A stretch of DNA of 61,950 nt from Hyphomonas polymorpha PS728 (GCF_000685315.1 NZ_ARYM01000022.1:1-61950); one strand, 5' to 3'. Positions 16,705 to 25,337 are shown, numbered from the stretch's first letter. Numbers and translations: made by a program. Notes: generated by a model not told the origin, from the sequence alone.

Positions 16705-18537
16705 TTACAATGGCGGCAGCCGGATGTCTTCCAGGCGCACCTTTACATAGCTGCCCGGCGCGGCGCCGAGGCCCATGTCCTTGGGCTCCACCGCCTTGAC
16801 CTTGCGGCCGGATTTCGGCTTCAGCCAGGCCCACCAGGTGGGCCACCAGCTGCCCGGTGTTTCGGTGGCGGTCTGCAGCCATTCATTGGCCGAGCCAGCC
16901 TCAAGGCTGGTATTGGTCCAGTGCTGGTATTTCTTTGCATCCGGATGGTTCACCACGCCGGCAATATGTCCCGACCCGGACAGAATGAAGGTGGGATCCC
17001 CGCCAAAACGTTTGGCTGAGCGGAAGACGCTTTCGAAGGGGACGATGTGATCGTCCTTCGAGGCCTGCAGCATCACGGGGATCTGGATGTTCCCCATGTC
17101 CACGGTCTCTCCGAGCACGGTATATTCGCCGCGGGCGAGGCGATTTTCCGCATAACATTCAGAGAGGTAGCGCTTGTGCACAGGGCCGGGAATGTTGGTC
17201 TGATCGGCATTCCAGTAGAGCAGGTCAAACGGGCGCGGGTCCTTGCCCAGCATGTACTGGTCGATCACATAGCGCCAGACCAGATCAATCGGACGCAGCC
17301 AGTTGAACGTCTCGTACATGTCCTTGCCGGGCATGATGCCGCCATGGTTGTCGATGATGCCATAGACATAGTTCCTGCCCGGACCATCGGTGAAGACCTT
17401 CAGATCTCCGGCGAGTTCAAAGTCTGACTGTGAAGCGAAGAAGGTGGCCGAGTCGATCTTGTCATAGCCGGTGGCTGCCATATGGCCGAGGGCGGAGGTG
17501 AGCAGGGTGCCGCCAATACAATAGCCCACGGCATTCAGGCTCTTGGCGCCGGCAGCCTGCAGCGCGGCCTCGACGCCGGCGTAGATGCCTTTCTTGACGT
17601 AATCGTCCCAGGTGTAGTCTTTGGTCACGCCATCGGCCGAGCGCCAGGAGACGACAAACACCGTCAGTCCACGGTCTACCAGCCAGCGGATCATCGAGTT
17701 CTTTTCCTGCAGGTCCAGGATGTAGAACTTGTTGATCCAGGGCGGGAAGATGATCAGGGGTTTGGAATAAACCGTTTCCTGCGTTGGGGCGAACTGGAGA
17801 AGTTCGATCAGGTCGTTGCGGAAGACGACCTGGCCCGGCGCCGTGGCGATGTTCTCGCCGAGCTTGAAGGGCGTTTCATCGGTCTGGGTGATGTGCAGTT
17901 TGCCCCCGCCCTTGCGCACATCTTCGCGCGCCATGCGGATGCCCGCCAGCACGCTTTCCCCGCCGCTCTCGATGAAGGTTTTCAGCGCCTGGGGATTGGT
18001 GCCGAGGAAATTTGTGGGCGAGAGGCTGTCGGTGAGCAGCTGCATGAAGAATTTGGCCCGCAGATGGATCGGCTCTTCGATGTCAGGGGCGCGGTCTGCC
18101 AAGCTCATCATCCAGCGGGCGTTGAGATCATAGGCCTTGCGGATGAATTTGAAGGTAGGGTTTGCCTGCCATTCGGGATCGGAAAAGCGCTTGTCCTTTT
18201 CCGGCTTGGGCTCGGCGGTCAGGCTCTCGGTCACCATCTCCTGCCAGAGACCCATCCAGCCCTGCATCAGGTCCATGTTCGCCTGCATCAGCGCCATCGG
18301 ATTGCGCGCAAGGCTCATGCCGACCTGGCCGAACGCGTCGCCCGCGCCCATGGGATCACCTTGCGTAACGGTGCCCAGCGGGCCCGACCCGGTCAGAACT
18401 TCGCTGAGAAGGGCCTGAGATTCTGTATTTGCTAGCGCCAGAGTGGTCATCAGCACTTGCAGACGTGCCGGGTCCTGCGCCATCAGCAGGGATGCGATGG
18501 AAGGTGTGTCGGCCGCTGGTGTTTTGTTTCCGCCCAT
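16705..18537 (-). CDS. phaC: Class I poly(3-hydroxyalkanoate) synthase
   Basis: This 610-residue protein polymerises 3-hydroxyacyl-CoA into PHA at the granule surface. The lipase-like box is AVGYCIGGTLLTSALG with the catalytic cysteine in place of serine; the general-base histidine is in SGSGHIAGVVNHP; the WRSADGVTKDYTWDDYVKKG segment is typical. The length matches class I (single-subunit, short-chain monomers). The N-terminal 150 residues contain the GNPMALMQANMDLMQGW-type segment (here RNPMALMQANMDLMQGWMG). No phaA, phaB or phasin gene is adjacent. The ATG at 18537 lies 71 bp from the start of a divergent lipoprotein gene. Confidence 0.97.
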   Translation of the reverse strand: MGGNKTPAADTPSIASLLMAQDPARLQVLMTTLALANTESQALLSEVLTGSGPLGTVTQGDPMGAGDAFGQVGMSLARNPMALMQANMDLMQGWMGLWQEMVTESLTAEPKPEKDKRFSDPEWQANPTFKFIRKAYDLNARWMMSLADRAPDIEEPIHLRAKFFMQLLTDSLSPTNFLGTNPQALKTFIESGGESVLAGIRMAREDVRKGGGKLHITQTDETPFKLGENIATAPGQVVFRNDLIELLQFAPTQETVYSKPLIIFPPWINKFYILDLQEKNSMIRWLVDRGLTVFVVSWRSADGVTKDYTWDDYVKKGIYAGVEAALQAAGAKSLNAVGYCIGGTLLTSALGHMAATGYDKIDSATFFASQSDFELAGDLKVFTDGPGRNYVYGIIDNHGGIMPGKDMYETFNWLRPIDLVWRYVIDQYMLGKDPRPFDLLYWNADQTNIPGPVHKRYLSECYAENRLARGEYTVLGETVDMGNIQIPVMLQASKDDHIVPFESVFRSAKRFGGDPTFILSGSGHIAGVVNHPDAKKYQHWTNTSLEAGSANEWLQTATETPGSWWPTWWAWLKPKSGRKVKAVEPKDMGLGAAPGSYVKVRLEDIRLPPL

Positions 18538-18608
18538 ATGTCGTAGTTTCGCCCGCTTCTTTGGGCTTATCTATCCTTTAGAATGTTTGTCATTTAATGA
18601 GCTTAACC

Positions 18609-19031
18609 ATGAAAAACACGGCGATTCCCCTCCTGATTGTGCCGGTCCTGCTTATTGCGGGATGTTCATCTTCCTTTGCGAAGGTGCGGGAGACGGTGAA
18701 TAACGCGCCGGAATGGTATGGCGAGCGCCGCGCGGAGATACGCGGGGAAGGGTATCCTGACCTTTCTACCCTGCCAAAGGTTGATCCGCAGAATGTGCCC
18801 GGAAAGACGCTGGAAGCCCAGTTAAACCGCGGCAACGAGCTGGCGAAAGAGTTTGCAGGCGCCCGAGCGGAAGTGGCGGTGGGCGGAGCTGAGGAAATCC
18901 GCGCCATCGCCGCGAGCATGATTGGGGGTTTTGGCGATATCCCGCCGGAATCCGATTTCCTTACCGAAGCCGAAATCGCTGCCATCCGCAGCCAGTTCAA
19001 CGTTCCCCGCGTCACACAAGACGAATTTTGA
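18609..19031 (+). CDS. Hypothetical lipoprotein
   Basis: A 140-residue protein if started at the ATG at 18609; another in-frame ATG lies at 18597. The first residues MKNTAIPLLIVPVLLIAGCS form a clear lipoprotein signal peptide with lipobox LIAGC. The mature part has no recognised domain: it contains EWYGERRAEIRGEGYPDLST, then helical KTLEAQLNRGNELAKEFAGA and a short C-terminal helix. It lies 11 bp before the aminotransferase gene and is probably co-transcribed with it, but no functional link is evident. Confidence 0.75.
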   Translation: MKNTAIPLLIVPVLLIAGCSSSFAKVRETVNNAPEWYGERRAEIRGEGYPDLSTLPKVDPQNVPGKTLEAQLNRGNELAKEFAGARAEVAVGGAEEIRAIAASMIGGFGDIPPESDFLTEAEIAAIRSQFNVPRVTQDEF

Positions 19032-19042
19032 GACCTCTGAAA

Positions 19043-20254
19043 ATGAACACCGACTTTCACAAGATCCGGCGCCTTCCGCCTTACGTGTTTGAACAGGTGA
19101 ACCGCACAAAAGCGGCGCTGCGCGCCAAGGGCGCTGACATCATCGACCTGGGCATGGGCAATCCGGACCTGCCGACGCCGAAACATATCGTCGACAAGCT
19201 GGTCGAAACCGCCCGCAAGCCGGATGTGAACGGCTACTCCGCCTCACGCGGCATTCCCGGCCTGCGCCGCGCGCTGACCGACTATTACAAGCGCCGCTTC
19301 GGCGTCAGTCTGGACAAGGACCGGGAGGTGATCGTCACCCTCGGCTCCAAGGAGGGCTTCGCCAACCTCGCCCAGGCCATCTCTGCGCCGGGAGACGTGA
19401 TCCTCGCGCCGGACCCGTCCTATCCGCTGCACCATTTCGGCTTCATAATTGCCGGGGCCTCGATCCGCGGCGTGCCGGCGCATACGCCGGAGCAGTATCT
19501 GTCAAACCTTGGCCGGGCGGTGAAATATTCCGTGCCCCCGCCGACCGCGATGGTGCTGTGCTTCCCGTCCAACCCGACGGCGGCTGTCTGCGATCTCGAC
19601 TTCTACAAGGAAGCCGTGAAGTTCGCGAAGAAGCACGACCTCTGGGTGCTGTCGGATCTCGCCTATAACGAAATCTATTTCGACGAGCCCACGCCCTCGA
19701 TCCTTCAGGTGGACGGCGCGAAGGACATCGCGGTGGAATTCACCACCATGTCCAAGACCTATTCCATGGCTGGCTGGCGGATGGGCTTTGTGGCGGGCAA
19801 TGAAAAGCTCGTCGGCGCGCTCGCCCGCGTGAAATCTTACCTCGACTACGGCGCCTACACGCCGATCCAGGTGGCCGCCGTGGCCGCGCTTGATGGGCCG
19901 CAGCAATGCGTGGACGAGACCCGCGCGATCTACAAGGCGCGCCGCGACGTGCTGGTAGACAGCTTCACCCGCGCGGGATGGCCGGTGCCGAGCCCGAAAG
20001 CCTCGATGTTTGCCTGGGCGCCGATCCCCGAACAGCTCCGCCATCTGGGCAGCCTTGAGTTTGCCCTGCAGCTGATCAACGAGGCGCATGTGGCCGTCGC
20101 GCCGGGCGCAGGCTTTGGCGAGCATGGGGATGATTATGTCCGCATCGCGCTCGTGGAAAATGAGCAGCGCATCCGCCAGGCTGGCAGGAATATCCGCAAG
20201 TTCCTCGCCTCGCGCGGCGTCAAGGAGATCAAGCCGGCGGTGGCGGCTGAATAG
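19043..20254 (+). CDS. alaC: Class I aminotransferase, AlaC-like
   Basis: This 403-residue PLP enzyme starts at the ATG at 19043 (MNTDFHKIRRLPPYVFEQVN), a start very like that of E. coli AlaC, the glutamate-pyruvate aminotransferase. The glycine-rich binding segment is LGSKEGFANL, the pyrimidine-pairing region is NPTAAVCDLDFYKE, and the Schiff-base lysine is in TMSKTYSMAGWRMGF. The C-terminal arginine that grips the substrate carboxylate is in DYVRIALVENEQRIRQA. The related LL-diaminopimelate aminotransferase family shares these motifs, so alanine versus diaminopimelate specificity is not settled. The next gene, homoserine dehydrogenase, also serves amino-acid synthesis. Confidence 0.88.
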   Translation: MNTDFHKIRRLPPYVFEQVNRTKAALRAKGADIIDLGMGNPDLPTPKHIVDKLVETARKPDVNGYSASRGIPGLRRALTDYYKRRFGVSLDKDREVIVTLGSKEGFANLAQAISAPGDVILAPDPSYPLHHFGFIIAGASIRGVPAHTPEQYLSNLGRAVKYSVPPPTAMVLCFPSNPTAAVCDLDFYKEAVKFAKKHDLWVLSDLAYNEIYFDEPTPSILQVDGAKDIAVEFTTMSKTYSMAGWRMGFVAGNEKLVGALARVKSYLDYGAYTPIQVAAVAALDGPQQCVDETRAIYKARRDVLVDSFTRAGWPVPSPKASMFAWAPIPEQLRHLGSLEFALQLINEAHVAVAPGAGFGEHGDDYVRIALVENEQRIRQAGRNIRKFLASRGVKEIKPAVAAE

Positions 20255-20260
20255 TGATCT

Positions 20261-20295
20261 GTGGGGTGCAGTGAGCAAAGCGCAATGCACCCCAC
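20261..20295. repeat. Intergenic inverted repeat between aminotransferase and hom genes
   Basis: GTGGGGTGCA (20261-20270) is perfectly complementary to TGCACCCCAC (20286-20295) with a 15-base loop. It lies 6 bp after the aminotransferase stop and 82 bp before the hom start. No T-run follows. It looks like another dispersed intergenic palindrome and may cause partial termination before hom. Confidence 0.7.
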
Positions 20296-20377
20296 GGGCA
20301 CCATCCCGCCTCTTCCCCCGCGCGCCCAAAAAGGGTAGGCAGCAGCCCGAAGCGTAAGAGATGAAAAGGGGCGCCTT

Positions 20378-21661
20378 GTGGGGCCTTTGAGAATTGGAAT
20401 TGCCGGCCTCGGCCATGTGGGCTGCGGGCTGATCGAGTTGGTGCAGCGTCAGGATCGCCTTCGTCTGCCGGGCAGGGTGGAGATTGCGGGCGTCAGCGCG
20501 CGCTCCCAGAGCCGCAACCGGCCGGTGAACACCGATGGCTATACCTGGTTTGACGATGCCGCGACGCTGGCCGAAGACCCGAATGTGGACGTGTTCGTCG
20601 AACTTGTCGGCGGATCGGACGGCCCGGCCAAGTTTGCCGTGGAATCGGCCCTGCGCGCGGGAAAACACGTGGTCACCGCCAACAAGGCGCTGATCGCCAA
20701 GCATGGCAACATGCTGGCCGCGCTGGCCGCTGAAAAGCAGGTGGACCTGCTGTTTGAGGCCGCTGTGGCCGGCGGCATCCCCGTGGTGCGCGTGCTGCGC
20801 GACAGCCTGGCGGGCACCGAAGTGACGCGCGTTTCGGGCATTCTCAACGGCACTTGCAATTTCATCACCTCCACCATGCTGGACACCGGACGCTCCTATG
20901 AGGATGTGCTGGAGGAAGCCCAGAAGCGCGGCTACGCCGAAGCTGACCCGACGCTGGACGTTTCGGGCATGGACGCGGCCCACAAGGCGGCGATCCTTTC
21001 GGCCATCGCTTTTTCCGCCGATCTGGATTTCTCCAAGGTTTCCGTGCGCGGCATCGAGCAGATCGGTCTTCTGGACCTGCGCCTGGCCGACCGGCTGGGT
21101 TTCCGTATCAAACTGATCGCCGAGGGCGTGCTGACGCCGGCGGGTGTTGTGTGCCGGGTTGAGCCGATGGCGCTGACGGCGGGGCACGCGCTGGCGCGGA
21201 TTGATGGCTCGCTGAACTCTGTCCGCGTGGAAGGGGATCCCCTCGGCGCGGTGGTGCTGACCGGGCCCGGCGCCGGCTCCGGCCCGACGGCGAGCGCGGT
21301 GATGGGGGATGTGGCCAAGCTCTTCCGCCCGGCGATCCGCAACGCCTTTGGCCGCGCCGAGCACCATGTGGCCCAGCCCTTCGTTAACAGCGGCCAGGAG
21401 GAGATTTCGCCCTTCTTCCTGCGCGTGCGCCTGACTGACAAGCCCGGCACGCTCGCCGCGTTAACCGAAGCGCTGGCCGAAGAGGGCGTTTCGGTGGACA
21501 AGCTGTTGCAGGATTCGGCCGACGAAACGGGCGCCAGCCCCGTGGCCGTGGTAACCCATCGTTGCCCCCGGCGGCAGATTCTCTCTGCCATTGCCCGAAT
21601 CGAGGCGCTTGGAGTGACCGTTGAAGCGCCCAGACTGATCAGAATAGAGACGGCAAGCTAA
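20378..21661 (+). CDS. hom: Homoserine dehydrogenase
   Basis: A GTG start at 20378, preceded by AAAAGGGG, gives 427 residues. The enzyme reduces aspartate semialdehyde to homoserine at the branch to threonine and methionine. Seen are the NAD(P)-binding GIAGLGHVGCGLIEL at the N terminus, TANKALIAKHG, the catalytic region AAVAGGIPVVRVLRD, GILNGTCNFI and EEAQKRGYAEADPTLDVSG. A C-terminal ACT domain (from about residue 345: FLRVRLTDKPGTLAALTEAL) implies allosteric feedback, typically by threonine. It is monofunctional, with no aspartokinase fusion. Confidence 0.97.
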   Translation: MGPLRIGIAGLGHVGCGLIELVQRQDRLRLPGRVEIAGVSARSQSRNRPVNTDGYTWFDDAATLAEDPNVDVFVELVGGSDGPAKFAVESALRAGKHVVTANKALIAKHGNMLAALAAEKQVDLLFEAAVAGGIPVVRVLRDSLAGTEVTRVSGILNGTCNFITSTMLDTGRSYEDVLEEAQKRGYAEADPTLDVSGMDAAHKAAILSAIAFSADLDFSKVSVRGIEQIGLLDLRLADRLGFRIKLIAEGVLTPAGVVCRVEPMALTAGHALARIDGSLNSVRVEGDPLGAVVLTGPGAGSGPTASAVMGDVAKLFRPAIRNAFGRAEHHVAQPFVNSGQEEISPFFLRVRLTDKPGTLAALTEALAEEGVSVDKLLQDSADETGASPVAVVTHRCPRRQILSAIARIEALGVTVEAPRLIRIETAS

Positions 21662-21713
21662 TTGCTTAGGCCGGTCCAATCCCTACGAACGATGACCGAT
21701 TTCGGAGAAAAAC

Positions 21714-22667
21714 ATGGATAACAGCGTACTGACCTCGAGCCTTGCAGACGCCATGGTGCGCGTGACCGAGCTTTCGGCCATCGCAGCCGCCCGCCTTGCC
21801 GGGCGTGGCGACGAGAAGAAGGCCGATGCCGCCGCGGTGGACGCGATGCGGTCTGCTTTCAATGCCGTGGATTTCAAAGGCCGCGTTGTGATTGGCGAGG
21901 GCGAGCGGGACGAAGCCCCGATGCTGTATATCGGCGAGGAAGTCGGCACCGGCAAAGGCCCGGAGATCGACATTGCGCTTGACCCGCTGGAAGGCACGAC
22001 GCTGACGGCCAAGGCGATGGCAGATGCCTGCGCTGTGCTGGCGATTGCCCCGCGCGGCGGCCTGCTGCATGCGCCTGACACCTATATGGACAAGCTGGCC
22101 ATCGGCCCTGGCTATCCGGAAGGCATCATCAGCCTGGATGCTTCGCCTGCGGACAATATCATGGCGCTGGCCAAACATACCGGCCGCAAGGTGGAGGATA
22201 TGACCGTCTGCGTTCTGGACCGCCCGCGCCATCAGGAGATCATCGACTCGCTGCGCTCGGCCGGGGCGAGAGTTTCCCTGATCACCGATGGCGATGTGGC
22301 TGGTGTGATTGCGACGACCAATCCGCTGACGGGCATCGACATGTATGTTGGCCAGGGCGGGGCGCCCGAGGGCGTTCTGGCGGCGGCAGCGCTTAAGTGC
22401 GTGGGCGGACAGATGTTCGGTCGTCTCGTTTTCCGCAATGACGACGAGAAGAAGCGCGCAAGCCGCGTTGGCATCACCGATTTCGGCAAAACCTACAGCC
22501 TCAACGAACTGGCTTCGGGCGAGACCGTTTTCTGCGCCACCGGCGTGACCAAGGGCAACCTGCTGGACGGCGTTCTGCACCGCGATGGCCGCGTGCATAC
22601 GCACACGCTGGTGATGACCTCCACGGACGGCATGGTGCGCTATGTGCGCAGCTCGCGGAAGATCTGA
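21714..22667 (+). CDS. glpX: Class II fructose-1,6-bisphosphatase (GlpX)
   Basis: This 317-residue enzyme hydrolyses fructose-1,6-bisphosphate in gluconeogenesis. The signature metal and substrate motifs are RVVIGEGERDEAPMLYIGEE, IDIALDPLEGTTLTAKAMAD and the later TDGDVAGVI. A C-terminal HTHTLVMTSTDGMVRYVRS stretch is also typical. It follows hom by 52 bp, so a shared transcript is possible, and a strong terminator follows. No class I fbp gene is nearby. Confidence 0.97.
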   Translation: MDNSVLTSSLADAMVRVTELSAIAAARLAGRGDEKKADAAAVDAMRSAFNAVDFKGRVVIGEGERDEAPMLYIGEEVGTGKGPEIDIALDPLEGTTLTAKAMADACAVLAIAPRGGLLHAPDTYMDKLAIGPGYPEGIISLDASPADNIMALAKHTGRKVEDMTVCVLDRPRHQEIIDSLRSAGARVSLITDGDVAGVIATTNPLTGIDMYVGQGGAPEGVLAAAALKCVGGQMFGRLVFRNDDEKKRASRVGITDFGKTYSLNELASGETVFCATGVTKGNLLDGVLHRDGRVHTHTLVMTSTDGMVRYVRSSRKI

Positions 22668-22692
22668 GGCAGGCTTCTTTTCCTGATCTTTG

Positions 22693-22732
22693 AAGACACC
22701 GGCGGGGCAGGGCTCCACCGGTGTTTTTGTTT
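22693..22732 (+). terminator. Rho-independent terminator after glpX
   Basis: ACACCGG (22696-22702) pairs with CCGGTGT (22718-22724) and is followed by TTTTGTTTT. The flanking AAG/TTT bases lengthen the stem. It lies about 30 bp after the glpX stop. Confidence 0.85.
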
Positions 22733-23000
22733 TGGGCAGCAGCAAGGGCCGGAACGCGCGAGGGGCGCTGCAGACAGAAGTCTGGCCAGAAGACTGACAG
22801 TACGTGGGCATACAGACGAGCGATCTGAGGCGACATGCCTTGCAGTATACGTCCGCCTGCGGAGGGGGTGGGGAAATAAAGTTTTTTCCGCGTGTTTGCT
22901 GCAGGTTCGAGCCGATTTTTGTTGGATAGGGCTGCGGCGTTGGAGTTTTTGGCGGAAAGCTCCAAAAAAAACTCTAGCGGGTCTCCAACGGCGTGGGCGT
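22733..23000. other. Non-coding gap with overlapping inverted repeats
   Basis: I see no convincing gene here; frames crossing it lack family features. Its right end holds two overlapping stems: CGTTGGAG (22938-22945) with CTCCAACG (22983-22990), and GAGTTTTT (22943-22950) with AAAAACTC (22967-22974). The two share bases and cannot form together. They lie just past the 3' end of the globin gene and may be its terminator region. Confidence 0.55.
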
Positions 23001-23450
23001 TCAGCCGGGTCGGTTGAGGGGGAGGTCTGCGAGGCCGAAGAGGGCGTATTGGAGGCTCTGGGCGATGCGGTTTGCGCGTTCGAGGAAGAAGGCGGCGGCT
23101 TCCGGGGTGGCGGCGGTGTCGCGCAGGGTTTGCTCGAAGAGGGCGAGCCAGAGGTTGAAGTGAACTTGCTGGATGTGGCGGTGCCGGGCGTGGGCAGGCA
23201 CGGGGCGGCCGGAATAGCGGCCAGTCCCCAGGGCGACCGAGGACCAGAAGTTCTTCATGGTTTCAAGATGGGGACCCCAATCAGAAATGGCCACATCGAA
23301 GACCGGGCCAAGAACGGGATGGCCGCGGACGCGGGTATAGAAGGTCTCCACCAGGGTGGAGATATAGGCTTCATCAATGCCGAAGGCGGCGGCCTGATCC
23401 CGCAATTCTTCGCGGCGTTCCTGAGCGCTGCGGACACGATAACCGGTCAT
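23001..23450 (-). CDS. Group III truncated haemoglobin
   Basis: This 149-residue heme protein has the group III truncated-globin pattern: ISTLVETFYTRVRGHPVLGP, then SDWGPHLETMKNFWSSVALG and TGRYSGRPVPAHARHRHIQQ. The histidine in the HIQQVHFNLWLALFEQTL region is the likely proximal heme ligand. Group III members are linked to oxygen, NO or peroxide chemistry, but few are characterised. The ATG at 23450 has GGAGG at 6-bp spacing. It follows the pnuC/NadR-kinase/GNAT genes on the same strand, with a gap of about 100 bp that contains five phased TGTC repeats, so it probably has its own regulated promoter. Confidence 0.9.
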   Translation of the reverse strand: MTGYRVRSAQERREELRDQAAAFGIDEAYISTLVETFYTRVRGHPVLGPVFDVAISDWGPHLETMKNFWSSVALGTGRYSGRPVPAHARHRHIQQVHFNLWLALFEQTLRDTAATPEAAAFFLERANRIAQSLQYALFGLADLPLNRPG

Positions 23451-23470
23451 GTCAGGCCTCCTTTTTTGAC

Positions 23471-23512
23471 ATTACCGGACAGAACCGGACAAATCGGGAC
23501 ACTAGCGGGACA
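23471..23512 (-). promoter_or_regulatory. Five phased TGTC repeats upstream of the globin gene
   Basis: Read on the globin's strand, the leader contains TGTCCCGCTAG, TGTCCCGATT, TGTCCGGTTC, TGTCCGGTAA and a final TGTC, with start-to-start steps of 11, 10, 10 and 10 bp. On the plus strand the cores are CGGGAC at 23506 and 23495, CCGGAC at 23485 and 23475. The block ends about 20 bp before the globin start codon. Helical phasing suggests an iterated protein-binding site; the factor is unknown. Confidence 0.6.
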
Positions 23513-23552
23513 GCGCGAGGCGCTTCGATACGTAGTTTTCCGGAGGGTCCCT

Positions 23553-24074
23553 TCAGAGCGGTTTGGCCAGCACGATATCGTCATAGATTTTGTCGCCGAC
23601 CTGAAACTGGCGCGTGCCGGCGAGCGCGAAGCCGGCCTTGCGGTAGAAAGCGATGGCGCGGTGATTATCTTCATAGGTGCCGAGTAGCAGGCGGGGGGCG
23701 CCGCGCTGGCGGGCGTCCTCGATCGCTGCCTCCATCAGGCGCTGGCCGGCGCCGGTGCCGTGGAAGCGGGAGAGGACGTAAATGCGCTTCAGCTCCACGT
23801 CTCCGGGCTGAAGCGGGATGGGCAGGTCTGGCGAGCAGTTGACGGCGTAGCCGATGGGGGCGCGGGTCGCGGCGTATTCGGCGAGCCAGACCGAGCAGGC
23901 CGGATCGGCAAGGTATCTGGCATAAACCTCGCGCGAATGCTGGCGCGTGCAATGGGCGATGATGGCGTCGCCCTCGATATCGTAGACATAGCTGTCGATG
24001 AAGGTGGCCACGCCGATATGGGCGAGACGCTCGGCATCTTCAGGCCGGGCGCGGCGTAGGGTGATGTCGTTCAT
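23553..24074 (-). CDS. GNAT-family N-acetyltransferase
   Basis: This 173-residue protein has a GNAT fold. ITLRRARPEDAERLAHIGVA opens the domain, LKRIYVLSRFHGTGAGQRLM is the acetyl-CoA pyrophosphate-binding segment (R-x-x-G-x-G/A type), and LLGTYEDNHRAIAFYRKAGF followed by VGDKIYDDIVLAKPL ends it. The last part resembles several peptide or small-molecule acetyltransferases. The ATG at 24074 overlaps the stop of the NadR-like kinase (ATGA), so the two are translated together in an operon. Whether it acts on an NAD-related compound is unknown. Confidence 0.88.
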   Translation of the reverse strand: MNDITLRRARPEDAERLAHIGVATFIDSYVYDIEGDAIIAHCTRQHSREVYARYLADPACSVWLAEYAATRAPIGYAVNCSPDLPIPLQPGDVELKRIYVLSRFHGTGAGQRLMEAAIEDARQRGAPRLLLGTYEDNHRAIAFYRKAGFALAGTRQFQVGDKIYDDIVLAKPL

Positions 24075-24652
24075 GCCGTCGGCGCGCTTTCGCAGCGGGC
24101 GAGGAGGGCATCAGTGGCAGCGACGGCCTGTTCGACGCGGCCTTCCCAAGGGCCGGTAATGAGTGTGTACGGAACACCCGCGTGCTCGATCAGCTCGACG
24201 AAGCGATCATGCATCCAGCCGCGGATCTTCTCGCCATCGCGCACACCATCCTGCACGAAGGGAACTTCGGGGGTCGGGATCAGGTAGAGGTCTACCTTGT
24301 CGGCATTACCGATGGCGTCGACCTCCGGATGGCGCTTGCCGGCATAGCGTTCATACCAGGTGGCAGTGGCGAAGGCGTTGGTGTCGGCAAAGAGGACGGC
24401 GTTCGCGCGGCCGGCGGCTTCGTTCTCGCGGCGCTGCTGTTCCTTGGCGATGTGGATGAAATCCTCATCGGTCCATTCGGGAATGTCGCCGCCTTTCAGA
24501 GACTGGGCGGCGAGTTTTTCTTCCCAGAGCTCGCGGCCATATTCGGCGACCCAGATGGTCTTGTAATGCCGGGCGAGCTCGATGCAGAGCGTGGTTTTGC
24601 CGGTGGACTCAGCGCCGATCAGGACGACGCGCAGGGGAGTGTTGCAGGTCAT
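24071..24652 (-). CDS. NadR-like nicotinamide riboside kinase (AAA/P-loop)
   Basis: The ATG at 24652 overlaps the pnuC stop (ATGA) and gives 193 residues. The P-loop VVLIGAESTGKTTLCIELAR at the N terminus and WVAEYGREL match the C-terminal kinase domain of NadR, which phosphorylates nicotinamide riboside to NMN. Further segments EWTDEDFIHIAKEQ and LFADTNAFATATWYERY agree. The N-terminal helix-turn-helix and NMN adenylyltransferase domains of enterobacterial NadR are missing, so this is a stand-alone kinase. Coupling to the PnuC transporter gene gives a complete uptake-and-trap route for nicotinamide riboside. Confidence 0.88.
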   Translation of the reverse strand: MTCNTPLRVVLIGAESTGKTTLCIELARHYKTIWVAEYGRELWEEKLAAQSLKGGDIPEWTDEDFIHIAKEQQRRENEAAGRANAVLFADTNAFATATWYERYAGKRHPEVDAIGNADKVDLYLIPTPEVPFVQDGVRDGEKIRGWMHDRFVELIEHAGVPYTLITGPWEGRVEQAVAATDALLARCESAPTA

Positions 24653-25305
24653 GCGGTGGCCGCCTTGCGCCATTCGAGAAGCCCCATGATCGCAAGGGCC
24701 AGGAAGACGCCATAGAGCAGGGCTGTCAGGTAAAGGCCATTATAGAGGCAGAAGGGGATGTAGAGGATGTCGGCCACGATCCACAGCCACCAGCATTCCA
24801 GGACCTTACGGCTCTGCCCCCATTGGGCGGCGAGGCTGATCGAGGTGATGAGGGCATCCCAGAAGGTGGTGGCGCCGCCGGCTTCGTTCAGCAGGCGGTA
24901 GAGCAAAGCCGTTCCGCCCGTGATGCCGAGGGCGGTGAGTGCCCATTCGAGACGCGGGGCGCGACGGACTTTCAGCCGGCTGCGGTTTGCCCCGCCATAG
25001 AGCCAGAGATACCAGCCGATAAGATTGAGCGCGAAGAAGACAAGCTGGAGGCCGGCGGTGGCGAAGAGCTGCGACTGGTAGAAGACGTAGGCGTAGATGC
25101 CGACCGTGATGAGGCCGAGGGGGAAGTTCCAGATGTTCTGGCGGGTGACCAGCCAGACGCAGAACACGCCCGTGACGAAGGCGATGGCCTCAAGCGGATG
25201 GGCCGCGCCGGTGCGCCAGGCGGCGAAGGCAATGGCGGATGTGAGTAGGACGAGACCGGCCAAGAGCGCCGTGCCGGGACGGCGGGAAGGGGCTGCATCG
25301 GTCAA
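24649..25305 (-). CDS. pnuC: Nicotinamide riboside transporter PnuC
   Basis: This 218-residue membrane protein has seven predicted helices. TRQNIWNFPLGLITVGIYAY, followed by VFYQSQLFATAGLQLVFF, and the motif LIGWYLWLYGG are characteristic of PnuC, as are WWLWIVADILYIPFCLY and the later NGLYLTALLYGVFLALAIMG. PnuC facilitates diffusion of nicotinamide riboside, which is then trapped by phosphorylation. The next gene, overlapping by 4 nt, encodes exactly that kinase. The gene starts 70 bp after the icd stop, with a GC-rich hairpin between them. I see no riboswitch. Confidence 0.93.
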   Translation of the reverse strand: MTDAAPSRRPGTALLAGLVLLTSAIAFAAWRTGAAHPLEAIAFVTGVFCVWLVTRQNIWNFPLGLITVGIYAYVFYQSQLFATAGLQLVFFALNLIGWYLWLYGGANRSRLKVRRAPRLEWALTALGITGGTALLYRLLNEAGGATTFWDALITSISLAAQWGQSRKVLECWWLWIVADILYIPFCLYNGLYLTALLYGVFLALAIMGLLEWRKAATA

Positions 25306-25337
25306 TTGTTCAGCCTTCCCGGTGTAAAGGGTGGCGA

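Noticed and set aside
22501..22965. 154-codon minus-strand frame near the glpX terminator
   Set aside because: It runs across the glpX end and a terminator and has no recognisable domain or ribosome site.
23471..23512. Phased repeats before the globin as a CRISPR-like array
   Set aside because: The units are only 10-11 bp with no spacer structure and sit in a leader; they look like a binding-site array.
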